Below are positions 17,269 through 24,702 of a stretch of DNA of 64,000 bases, piece after piece (the stretch's first letter is position 1; the number at the start of each line of letters is the position of its first letter). This DNA is from UBA2784 sp964494625 (lineage in GTDB: Bacteria > Pseudomonadota > Alphaproteobacteria > Micropepsales > Micropepsaceae): positions 682,001 through 746,000 of the forward strand of contig CAZBRT010000001.1 of the NCBI GenBank assembly GCA_964494625.1, given 5' to 3'. The position numbers and the translations under genes were made by a program. The notes under the pieces were generated by a model that saw only the letters and a list, made by a program, of their open reading frames with translations, was not told where the DNA came from and did not search any database.

Positions 17269-18759
17269 CTAGGGCGCGATGCGGAAGATTTTCAGGTTGC
17301 GCACCTTGCCGCCGCCAAGTTCACGCGAAAGATCGACAGGTCCGGATGCATCACCACCGATCGCAGAAATCACGCGTGACGGATCACGCCGCCTGGTTAC
17401 GAGCGCGATGACACTGCCGTCGTTCACCCACGGCATGAACATCTCAAAATGATTTTGGGGGCGGCCGCCATCCGTCCACATGCGCAACGCCAGTCCGCTG
17501 TCGCGCGTGTAATAGAGAAGTGACGCCATATCCTCGCGATCATCGGAGACGATCACATCCGCTCCCATGGCCCGGGCGTTGGCGACCACATCGGCGGCCT
17601 GCAGATCCCAGCCGCGCAGGCGCTTCACATCATTCTCGCGGTCCAGTGCCGAAACCAGCGCGGGCGAAACTGCCAATGAATACAGGACGATACCAAAAAT
17701 GACGTGCGGCACCAGAAGGCCTGCGCCCGATTTCCACTTCCGGCCGGCGGCCAGATGCGCGCCGACCGCAATGGCCGCTCCCAGAAAAGCCGGCGCTGCC
17801 CAATTCGCATTGGCACGCGAGATGAAACTCTGGGTGATGCCGATCAGGAGGATCGGCAGGCTGAAGAGCACCAGAAAACGAAGCCGCGATGCTCCGGCAT
17901 CCCTGGCGCCGCGCGTTTTCCACAGGCCGATCACAACCAGCGCCAGCAGAAAAATGGTGAACGGACCCAGAAGACCGATCTGGGCGCCGACAAACTCGGC
18001 CAGTTTCTCCGGATTGAAATTGTCGGCTTGCCAGTTTGCATTCTCGGCCGTGTGCCAGAAGGTCGGAAAGCCGTGAGCGGCATTCCAGATGATGTTGGGG
18101 CTGATGGTCAAAGCGAAGGCGCCGACGAGAGCGGCGCCACGCCTGTTCAGAAGCCGGGTGCGGGCACGGGCGTCAGTAAGAAGGACAATCCCAAGGCACA
18201 GGGCGGCATAGCCCATGGCGTATTTTGCAAGGAAGCCAAGTCCTGCTGCGACGCCGGTTGCCAGTGCCAGGGAAAGCGGCGGCTCCTTCCCGTCATGGAT
18301 GATGGCTGAAAGGCCCAGAAGGGTCAGGGCCCAGAAGAACAGAAGCGGGACATCGGTCGTGATGAGGAGTGCCGAGAAGAAACTTGCAGGCAAGGTCGTG
18401 AAGACGAGCCCCGCCCAGAATCCCGCACGCGGTCCAAACAGGCGCAGACCGATGAGGAAACAAATGAGTGCGGTTCCGGCCGCATAGAGCGGCGAGGCAA
18501 GCCGCACACAGGCCTCCGCGTCCCCGCAGACCGACGTCGTTGCACCAATCGACCATGCGATCAGCGGCGGTTTCGAGAAGTAACCAAAGTCGGGTGTCAG
18601 CGACCAGTACCAGTACTGCGCCTCGTCGGGACCAAGATTGAGCGGGGTTGCAACCAGGACCGCGATGCGCACAAGCGTCAGCGCGCCGACCAGCGCAAGG
18701 AGCAGCCAGAACGCAAAGCGCGGATTATCCAGCCGGTCCCCGAATGCCGTCCTGTTCAT
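17269..18759 (-). CDS. ArnT/PMT-type polyprenyl-phosphate-sugar glycosyltransferase (GT39/GT83)
   Basis: This 496-aa integral membrane protein has about eleven helices. The first periplasmic loop carries GPDEAQYWYWS, the acidic catalytic motif of the protein-mannosyltransferase/ArnT superfamily, followed by YFSKPPLIAW. Such enzymes take a sugar from undecaprenyl phosphate and add it to lipid A, core sugar or protein in the periplasm. The start overlaps the stop of the upstream GT39 gene by 4 nt, so the two are coupled. The acceptor is unknown; lipid A is likely from the divergent LAB_N gene. Confidence 0.88.
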   Translation of the reverse strand: MNRTAFGDRLDNPRFAFWLLLALVGALTLVRIAVLVATPLNLGPDEAQYWYWSLTPDFGYFSKPPLIAWSIGATTSVCGDAEACVRLASPLYAAGTALICFLIGLRLFGPRAGFWAGLVFTTLPASFFSALLITTDVPLLFFWALTLLGLSAIIHDGKEPPLSLALATGVAAGLGFLAKYAMGYAALCLGIVLLTDARARTRLLNRRGAALVGAFALTISPNIIWNAAHGFPTFWHTAENANWQADNFNPEKLAEFVGAQIGLLGPFTIFLLALVVIGLWKTRGARDAGASRLRFLVLFSLPILLIGITQSFISRANANWAAPAFLGAAIAVGAHLAAGRKWKSGAGLLVPHVIFGIVLYSLAVSPALVSALDRENDVKRLRGWDLQAADVVANARAMGADVIVSDDREDMASLLYYTRDSGLALRMWTDGGRPQNHFEMFMPWVNDGSVIALVTRRRDPSRVISAIGGDASGPVDLSRELGGGKVRNLKIFRIAP

Positions 18760-20435
18760 GGCGCGCCCGCCTTCACGCGCCGATAGAGCGTGATTTCCGT
18801 ATCGGCACCGCGCGAATAATTGAGGCCGCTCACCGTGCCAAAGCTTTCCACGGCAAGTCCAAGGCGCGCGGCTTCGGCGAGGAATTCCTCCCGCCGCTTG
18901 CTCTCGGCAATGACAACGCCATCGGGCGTTTCGGCAAGGAAGGTGGCCGCGTTCGTGCCGCGCCCCAGTCTTGTCGTGGTGGAAGTGAGGAACACGAGTG
19001 AGGGTTCGCTGTAGCCCGCAGTTGCCAAAGGCGGCAGGCCGTCGGGATAGGCCTCATGCAGGGCGGCGGCTACGCGCGAGGAGATCTGGATTGAATCCAC
19101 CAGATGAACGCTGCGCATCGTCGCTGTGCCATAGAGCACCAGCGCCATCATGCCCGCCGTCACCAGCGCCTTGCGGTCCTCGCGCATCACGGCCAGCAGG
19201 GCTGCGATCATGGCAAGGGCTGCGAGCACCATCGTCAGCGCATAGTCGGGAATGCCGGGACCCTGTCCCATGAAAGCGGGAAGCAGCGTGATGGCGGCAG
19301 CAAAGGCAAGCGCGATGAGGAGCCAAAGCGCCACGTTGGCGCGGCGCAGGCCATTCATCACCGGGGCGGTCTCACGCACCAGATAGTCCGCGATGATGAG
19401 CGCGAAGGCGGGATAGAGCGGCAGCACATAGTGCGGCAGCTTGGTCGGGATTGCCTCGAAGACGAGGAAGCCCGGTACGATCCAGGCGATCAGGAAGGCA
19501 AGCGCCGTATCCTTGCGCTCACGCCACACGCGGCGCGCGGCAGGCAGAAGGAGGAGTGTACCGGGGAAGAACGTGATGAAGAGGGCAGCGAGATAATAGC
19601 CGGGCGGCCCCCAGTGCTTTTCCTGTCCGCCCGCCAATTTGGGCGCGAGGTCGCCAAAGATCGCCTCCTGCCAGAAGGCGCCGTCGGTCTTGATGGTGAT
19701 GGCAATCGCCCAGGGCGCGACAATCGCCAGTGCCAGCGGCAGACCCCAAAGCGGGCGCAGGGCAAGCAGCCAGCGCGCCTCGCGCTCCGCCACGACCAGC
19801 CATGCAATGGCAAGGCCCGACACCATGAAGGCGACGGGTCCCTTGATGAGAAGCCCCGCGCCCATGGCGATCCAGAAAAGGAGTGCTGTCCCTGCCGGTG
19901 TCGCTGCACCCTTGCGGTGATCCATCCAGACGCGCGCGAGTGCCGCCATCATCGCGGTGATGCAGGCGGCAAGCACGGCGTCGGTCTTGGCGATATGGGC
20001 TTCACCCACCATCAGGGCGGTCACGGCAAAAAGGGCGGCGCCCCAGAGCGCGGTCCTTTGGCCAAAGAGAATGAGCCCGGCCTGAAAGCAGAACATGACG
20101 GCAATGACGGCGCCGATCACCGAGGGAATGCGATAGGCCCAGATCCCGGCCCCGGCACCGCCAAAGGCCGACACGGACGCCGCCTGAAGCCAGTAGATGC
20201 CGACCGGCTTCTTGTTGCGGGCCTCGTCCTGAAAACGGATTTCGATGAAATCGCCCGTCTCCACCATCTGCCTTGTCGCCTGGGCAAAGCGCGACTCGTC
20301 ACGGTCGAGCGGCGGGATGGCCGAGATGCCGGGCAAGGCGGCCAGAAGGGTCAGGACCATCAGGAACATGCGCGGACGCGCTTCCGCAAAGCGGAGCACG
20401 GCGGCAAAGGCGCGGGTAAAGGCGGTCATGCGCAT
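18756..20435 (-). CDS. ArnT-like lipid A / polyprenyl-sugar glycosyltransferase (GT39/GT83)
   Basis: This 559-aa membrane protein has the ArnT-type loop DRDESRFAQATRQMVETGDF (residues about 43-62) and then ARNKKPVGIYWLQ, both diagnostic of ArnT-like transferases. Multiple helices follow, with a soluble periplasmic C-terminal domain of about 130 residues. The donor would be an undecaprenyl-phosphate sugar made by the divergent GT2 enzyme at 20715. It probably decorates lipid A or core. It is the first gene of a two-gene operon. Confidence 0.9.
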   Translation of the reverse strand: MRMTAFTRAFAAVLRFAEARPRMFLMVLTLLAALPGISAIPPLDRDESRFAQATRQMVETGDFIEIRFQDEARNKKPVGIYWLQAASVSAFGGAGAGIWAYRIPSVIGAVIAVMFCFQAGLILFGQRTALWGAALFAVTALMVGEAHIAKTDAVLAACITAMMAALARVWMDHRKGAATPAGTALLFWIAMGAGLLIKGPVAFMVSGLAIAWLVVAEREARWLLALRPLWGLPLALAIVAPWAIAITIKTDGAFWQEAIFGDLAPKLAGGQEKHWGPPGYYLAALFITFFPGTLLLLPAARRVWRERKDTALAFLIAWIVPGFLVFEAIPTKLPHYVLPLYPAFALIIADYLVRETAPVMNGLRRANVALWLLIALAFAAAITLLPAFMGQGPGIPDYALTMVLAALAMIAALLAVMREDRKALVTAGMMALVLYGTATMRSVHLVDSIQISSRVAAALHEAYPDGLPPLATAGYSEPSLVFLTSTTTRLGRGTNAATFLAETPDGVVIAESKRREEFLAEAARLGLAVESFGTVSGLNYSRGADTEITLYRRVKAGAP

Positions 20436-20664
20436 CTTGTTTCATGCCGGGGGGCGGGCCGGCGCAGGGGAGTTTTCGGGCGCCACCATAACGGTGTTGC
20501 GCCCCAAGGTGAATCCGCCTTTCGGGCGGCAACCGGTCAGCAATGCCGGCGTCGTTAACGGGGCTCATTTGCCAAGTCCGCGCTCGCTCCTTGCACTTTT
20601 CGCCTGAAAGAGGCTAATCGGCGGCTTGTGCGACCACATGGGTTTTGCCAAGCGGCCCAAGTGT

Positions 20665-20704
20665 GATGATCCTTGTGTGACGATCCTTGGCGCGATGATC
20701 CTTG
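20665..20704 (+). repeat. Three direct repeats GAYGATCCTTG before the GT2 gene
   Basis: The word GATGATCCTTG or GACGATCCTTG occurs three times, starting at 20665, 20679 and 20694 with 14-15 nt periods. The last copy ends 10 nt before the GT2 start. The repeats are seen directly. They could be an operator array, or arise by local duplication. Confidence 0.55.
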
Positions 20705-20714
20705 AAGCCCACCC

Positions 20715-21473
20715 ATGAACGCAACGCCCCATGCCCCGCCCGAAATCTCGGTCGTCATTCCGGTCAAGGATGAGGCGGGGAACATCGAGCCATTGGTGAG
20801 CGAGATCGTGGCGGCGTTGTCAGACCGCATGACTTTCGAGATCATCTATGTCGATGACGGCTCCAGCGATGAAACGCCCGCCACGCTGATGGCACTCAAG
20901 GCGCGGGTCGGCGAATTGCGGGTGCTGCGGCACGCCAAAAATTGCGGCCAGAGTGCTGCCGTGCGCTCGGGCGTGATCGCGGCGCGGGCGCCGGTGATCG
21001 TCACGCTGGATGGCGACGGGCAGAACGTGCCAGCCGACATTCCCCTTCTGGTGGATGCGTTCCGCAAGGCTCCGGTTCCGACCGGACTTGTCGGCGGCAA
21101 ACGCACCAAACGGCAGGATACGTTTTTCAAGCGCATCGCCTCGAAGGCTGCCAATGGCATCAGGCGGCGCCTTCTGCGCGACAAGACGGCGGATTCCGGA
21201 TCGGGCCTCAAGCTCTTTTCGCGCGACGCCTATCTGCGCCTGCCCTATTTCGATCACATGCACCGGTTCCTGCCCGCGTTGATGCTGCGGGAAGGGTTTG
21301 ATGTCACCTTTGTCGATGTGCAGCACCGGCCGCGCACCAGGGGACAATCAAAATACGGCGTGTTCGACCGGCTGTGGGTTTCGATCTCCGACATTCTCGG
21401 CGTGGTCTGGCTGATCCGCCGGGGGCATGTGGCCAAAGTGACAAGAGAGCTTCAGGGAGCGCCTCTACCATGA
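20715..21473 (+). CDS. Family 2 glycosyltransferase (undecaprenyl/dolichyl-phosphate sugar synthase, ArnC/DPM1-like)
   Basis: This 252-aa GT2 enzyme transfers a nucleotide-linked sugar to polyprenyl phosphate. EISVVIPVKDEAGNIEPL at the N-terminus, IIYVDDGSSDETPATL (first acidic motif) and VTLDGDGQNVPADIP (DxD motif, residues about 97-100) are clear. TRGQSKYGVFDRL marks the DPM1-like subgroup. It lacks the long C-terminal membrane segments of ArnC. It overlaps the LAB_N gene by 4 nt and is divergent from the two ArnT-like genes, whose donor it probably makes. Confidence 0.9.
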   Translation: MNATPHAPPEISVVIPVKDEAGNIEPLVSEIVAALSDRMTFEIIYVDDGSSDETPATLMALKARVGELRVLRHAKNCGQSAAVRSGVIAARAPVIVTLDGDGQNVPADIPLLVDAFRKAPVPTGLVGGKRTKRQDTFFKRIASKAANGIRRRLLRDKTADSGSGLKLFSRDAYLRLPYFDHMHRFLPALMLREGFDVTFVDVQHRPRTRGQSKYGVFDRLWVSISDILGVVWLIRRGHVAKVTRELQGAPLP

Positions 21474-21769
21474 GCGGCATTTTCGACTGGATGACTGCAG
21501 AGCACGTCTGGCTCCTGATCGGATTTGCGGGGCAGGGGCTTTTTGCGTCCCGCTTCATCATCCAGTGGATCCGCTCCGAGCGCGCCGGGCGCAGCGTCAT
21601 GCCGGTTGCGTTCTGGTATTTCAGCCTTCTGGGTGGCCTCGTCACTCTGGCCTATGCGATCTACAAAGAGGACCCGGTCTTCATCACGGGTCAGGCAACC
21701 GGTCTTCTCGTCTATATGCGCAACCTCTTTTTCATCCGGCGCGAGAAAACGGCCAATCAAGCAGCCTGA
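21470..21769 (+). CDS. Lipid A biosynthesis N-terminal (LAB_N) domain membrane protein
   Basis: This 99-aa protein has three hydrophobic helices and the LAB_N domain seen at the N-terminus of some LpxB proteins and as a free-standing protein. Typical phrases are GQGLFASRFIIQWIRSE and MPVAFWYFSLLGGL. I start at ATG 21470, inside the GT2 stop (ATGA). Free-standing LAB_N genes next to GT2 and ArnT genes are associated with lipid A or polyprenyl-sugar modification; the molecular role is not settled. Confidence 0.88.
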   Translation: MSGIFDWMTAEHVWLLIGFAGQGLFASRFIIQWIRSERAGRSVMPVAFWYFSLLGGLVTLAYAIYKEDPVFITGQATGLLVYMRNLFFIRREKTANQAA

Positions 21770-21892
21770 GCGGGAAGCCCCCCGCGCCTTCGTGCCGCTT
21801 TTCAGCCACATTTCGGGTCCGGGATGGATCGGTGCTATAGTCCTGCCGTCAGGCGGCGCTTGTTGCTGCCGGGTCTTACATGAGGGGAAGCC

Positions 21893-22309
21893 ATGAAGGG
21901 CGCTATCTACACAGCCTTACCGCTGATGGTCGTTTCGCTGGTGATCTACAACATCCTTGCAGCGCTTGGCGCGAACATGGACTACGTGCTTGTCACGTTC
22001 GGCATGCGCTCGGGTGAGTGGAGCCTGCAACTGGGTGACCTTCTGGTCATCGTCTCGCTCGTCTTCCTTTTCGGCGAACTTGTAAAGTCGACGACCACGG
22101 GTGCCAATTCAGTCATCAATCATGCGCTCAGCATGATCATCTTCATCGTCTTCCTCGTGCAGTTCGTGCTGATGGAAGGCTTTGCGAATTCGACCTTCTT
22201 CATCATCATGTGCATGCAGCTTCTTGATGTGGTGGCAGGCTTCACGATTTCGATCGTGGCGGCCAAGCGCGACTTCGGCAATGCGTCGCCGGTGATCGGC
22301 CCGAATTGA
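21893..22309 (+). CDS. Conserved four-helix inner-membrane protein of unknown function
   Basis: This 138-aa protein has four predicted membrane helices, at about residues 5-28, 45-64, 78-95 and 100-120. A basic tail, VAAKRDFGNASPVIGPN, is probably cytoplasmic. No catalytic motif is visible. It is monocistronic: an AGGGGAAG ribosome-binding site precedes the ATG and a strong terminator follows. I recognise it only as a widespread-looking alphaproteobacterial hypothetical. Confidence 0.8.
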   Translation: MKGAIYTALPLMVVSLVIYNILAALGANMDYVLVTFGMRSGEWSLQLGDLLVIVSLVFLFGELVKSTTTGANSVINHALSMIIFIVFLVQFVLMEGFANSTFFIIMCMQLLDVVAGFTISIVAAKRDFGNASPVIGPN

Positions 22310-22347
22310 CGTAACCCGCGTTCACGCGAAACGCGTGCGCAAGACAA

Positions 22348-22380
22348 GAGGGCGGTGCCATCAGGCTCCGCCCTTTTTCT
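22348..22380 (+). terminator. Rho-independent terminator
   Basis: The arms AGGGCGG and CCGCCCT are separated by a 12-nt loop and followed by five T and CTTT. It ends the transcript of the four-helix membrane protein gene, whose stop is 40 nt upstream. Confidence 0.85.
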
Positions 22381-22381
22381 T

Positions 22382-22522
22382 TCAGATGAGAAAATAGAGC
22401 ACAAACGCGAGCGCGAAATGGTCCACCGCGCGCGGCAGCCGGATGCGCCAGCGCGATTGCTGATGAACAAGGATGCTGTCGGCAATGTCGCCTGCATCCG
22501 CCGGTCTGGTGATTGCTTCCAT
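22382..22522 (-). CDS. Possible small protein (46 aa)
   Basis: This short frame runs from ATG 22522 (MEAITRPADAGD) to a stop at 22384-22382, abutting the terminator of the opposite gene. Codon third positions are mostly G or C, as in neighbours. The C-terminus, VDHFALAFVLYFLI, is a plausible membrane-contacting segment. GGGGCAAGG lies just upstream of the ATG. No family is recognised, so it may be chance. Confidence 0.3.
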   Translation of the reverse strand: MEAITRPADAGDIADSILVHQQSRWRIRLPRAVDHFALAFVLYFLI

Positions 22523-22624
22523 GCGCCTTGCCCCGCAAGCCGGGGACCTGGCGGCCAATGTGCCATTCCGGCACGGCCCCAAGCCCCTCTTGCAGGGACA
22601 AGCGCAAACATCATGCCTTGAATG

Positions 22625-23665
22625 TCAGGAGCGCCAGCGCAAGGTTGTTTGCGGCACGGGATTGACGAAGGCGCGGCCCTCCGCCTTTGCCTCCGTCCAT
22701 TCCTTCTTCAGCCGGTGATACCACATGGCAGGCACGTCGGCGTCCTGGATCAGCATCTGGCGGGCCCCGTATTTCAGGCCCTCGCGCTGCTGGGTCACGA
22801 TTTTCCGGTCCTGCCCCATGAAGATTTTCGCAAAAGGCCGCATCAGCGGCGTGAACAGCGAGAAGAGCCGGTTGTTCCAGTAGAAGACCTGCGTCACTTC
22901 GGTTTCGTCATGGGTCAGCGGCGTGACGGCGGTAAATCCCAGAATGTGGTTCTTGCCCGCCTTGATGATCTCGTAGCGCAGGCTGGGCAGCGCGAAGGCG
23001 ATCTCGGTCGTGATGCCGCCGCCCAGCACCTTGTAGAGGCCCGCGTTCTTCGACGGCTCGTGGGCGAGCATGGTGAAGCCGAGCGGCGAGGGTGCATATT
23101 TCTTCGCCTTGGCGTGGATCGAGCCGCGCTTGCGCCAGAACCATGAGGAATGGACAAAGGGGCCGTGGGCGGGATCCATCAGGCCGACAACCGTGTGATC
23201 AATGGATACGGGAAAGACCTGGCGCTCGATGAAGCGCGGACCGCCCGGACCATCATAGGGAAGCGCGGGATGCGGCAGGTCGGGCGCGGTGGTTGCGTCC
23301 TTCCCCATGAAAATCCAGATGAGCCCGCGCTCCTCGGCGACCGGATAGTTGCGCACACCGATGCGCGACACATCCATATCCTGACCCTCGACGAGGGAAG
23401 GGATGGCGGTGCAGCGACCGCCCGCATTGAAGCGCCAGCCATGATAGGGGCACTCGACATCATTGCCTTCAAAGCGGCCGCCGGACAGGGGCACGCCGCG
23501 ATGCGGGCAGATGTCGCGCAGCGCAAAGGCCTCGCCCGCTGGTGTGCGGCCCAGGAGCACGGGTTCGTTCAGCAGCATTTTGCGCGCGAGTTTCCCGGCC
23601 TTCACATCGCTTGCGAGCGCGGCGCAGTACCAGAGGTCACGCAGATATTGGGGTTCTTCCATCAT
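22625..23665 (-). CDS. Rieske non-heme iron oxygenase (aromatic ring-hydroxylating dioxygenase alpha-type)
   Basis: This is an oxygenase subunit of about 346 aa. The Rieske [2Fe-2S] ligands are CPHRG and, 17 residues on, CPYHGW (C-x-H...C-x2-H). The mononuclear iron site is MDPAHGPFVH (D-x2-H-x4-H). The order and spacing resemble single-component-type oxygenases acting on sterols, terpenoids or chlorophyll products (KshA/DAF-36/PaO group) rather than classical benzene dioxygenases. No reductase or ferredoxin is adjacent; the 2Fe-2S ferredoxin at 29 kb is a possible partner. I start at ATG 23665 (MMEEPQYLRDLWY); TTG 23701 would add 12 residues. The substrate is unknown. Confidence 0.88.
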   Translation of the reverse strand: MMEEPQYLRDLWYCAALASDVKAGKLARKMLLNEPVLLGRTPAGEAFALRDICPHRGVPLSGGRFEGNDVECPYHGWRFNAGGRCTAIPSLVEGQDMDVSRIGVRNYPVAEERGLIWIFMGKDATTAPDLPHPALPYDGPGGPRFIERQVFPVSIDHTVVGLMDPAHGPFVHSSWFWRKRGSIHAKAKKYAPSPLGFTMLAHEPSKNAGLYKVLGGGITTEIAFALPSLRYEIIKAGKNHILGFTAVTPLTHDETEVTQVFYWNNRLFSLFTPLMRPFAKIFMGQDRKIVTQQREGLKYGARQMLIQDADVPAMWYHRLKKEWTEAKAEGRAFVNPVPQTTLRWRS

Positions 23666-23803
23666 GGCGGTCACAATAGGCGGCAGGGTTGCGTTTGCCA
23701 ATTGCGGCAGACGCGCGCGCCGTTAAGGTCGTGGGACCATTCCGGATGACGGCTTGGGTAGCGGGTTGGACATTGGGCGGGCGACGGCAGGGAGCATGGG
23801 GGC

Positions 23804-24169
23804 ATGGCGCTTTTCTTTGATGCGGAATGGTTTGATGCCCGGCTTACCGAACGGCATCTGACGCGCGCGATGCTGGCCGCTCTTCTGGGTCATGACGAAT
23901 CCGCGATCAACGAGATGTTCAAGGATCAGCGCGAATTGTCGCCGCGCGATGTCGCGGAACTGGCGCGGCTCTTCCATCAGCCGCCGGAGATGATTGCGCT
24001 CAAGGCCGGCGTCTCAACGCCGGTTCCCAAGCCTGATACGGGACTGGACATGCGGCTTGCTGCCATTGAAGCGCGGCTGGCGCGCATCGAGGCCCTGCTC
24101 GAGGAGGCGGCTTTGCGCCCTCAAGCCTCGACAGTCATGAGCGGTGCAAGCGTAAAGCGCGGCTCATAG
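23804..24169 (+). CDS. Helix-turn-helix domain protein (Xre-like)
   Basis: This 121-aa protein has an N-terminal helix-turn-helix region, LTRAMLAALLGHDESAINEMFKDQRELSPRDVAELA (residues about 19-53; internal motif shown in part), in the pattern of cro/C1-type domains. A C-terminal coiled-coil-like segment, LAAIEARLARIEALLEE, follows. It is probably a small DNA-binding regulator. Its last 49 nt overlap the convergent small-protein gene. Confidence 0.75.
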   Translation: MALFFDAEWFDARLTERHLTRAMLAALLGHDESAINEMFKDQRELSPRDVAELARLFHQPPEMIALKAGVSTPVPKPDTGLDMRLAAIEARLARIEALLEEAALRPQASTVMSGASVKRGS

Positions 24170-24423
24170 GCGGCCATTCGCGCATCGGGTGCCAGGGATG
24201 CGACCGCACGCAGATGCTGGGCAATCGCCTGCGTCACAAAAAGGGCCGTAGCACTTGCCGCGTTCGCGGCCAGGTCGGCTCCAGCGTGATGCCGGGGCGT
24301 GGTTGCGCCCTGCGTGCGCACGACGGGCAGAGAGGCAATCGGCTTCTCGCGCCAATGTTCCCGACCGGCAGCAGCCGCGGGCGCAGGTGATACGGGCGGA
24401 ACGCGGCTACTCCGCGCATCCAT
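24121..24423 (-). CDS. Small Ala-rich conserved hypothetical protein
   Basis: This protein of about 100 aa has a Pro/Ala-rich N-terminal half. Its more ordered C-terminal half, ATALFVTQAIAQHLRAV followed by MAAYEPRFT, resembles short alphaproteobacterial hypotheticals with an F-x-AQ-x-IA core and a C-terminal Tyr-containing motif. I start at ATG 24423 (MDARSS); an upstream start at 24453 is possible. It overlaps the HTH gene tail to tail by 49 nt and is divergent from the GGDEF/EAL gene. Function is unknown. Confidence 0.55.
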   Translation of the reverse strand: MDARSSRVPPVSPAPAAAAGREHWREKPIASLPVVRTQGATTPRHHAGADLAANAASATALFVTQAIAQHLRAVASLAPDARMAAYEPRFTLAPLMTVEA

Positions 24424-24702
24424 GGTGTGTCCCGCTTTGATACGTCCGATCATGTCTTCGACCCTCTTCAGGGAATGAAGTGCAACCGGCGGGCCGGGGA
24501 ACTTTCCCTTGGTGGGGGTGAGCGCTCCCTGCGCTTACCAAGTGTTCATCGTGAATGCGGTTTTGCCATACGCAACCCCGCATTGCGCCTTGCCATTACC
24601 GCTTTCATTAAGGTGCCGCACCTAGTTTGGCAGGCGAGGGCGCAGAGAAGCCTGATCCCTCGTTTTTGTATCCGTTACTCCGTTCAGAACGAGCGCGGTC
24701 CC

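Noticed and set aside
19104..20558. Plus-strand frame of 484 codons opposite the ArnT-like gene
   Set aside because: The translation is Gly/Arg/His-rich with no domain; the opposite strand encodes a clear ArnT-like protein.
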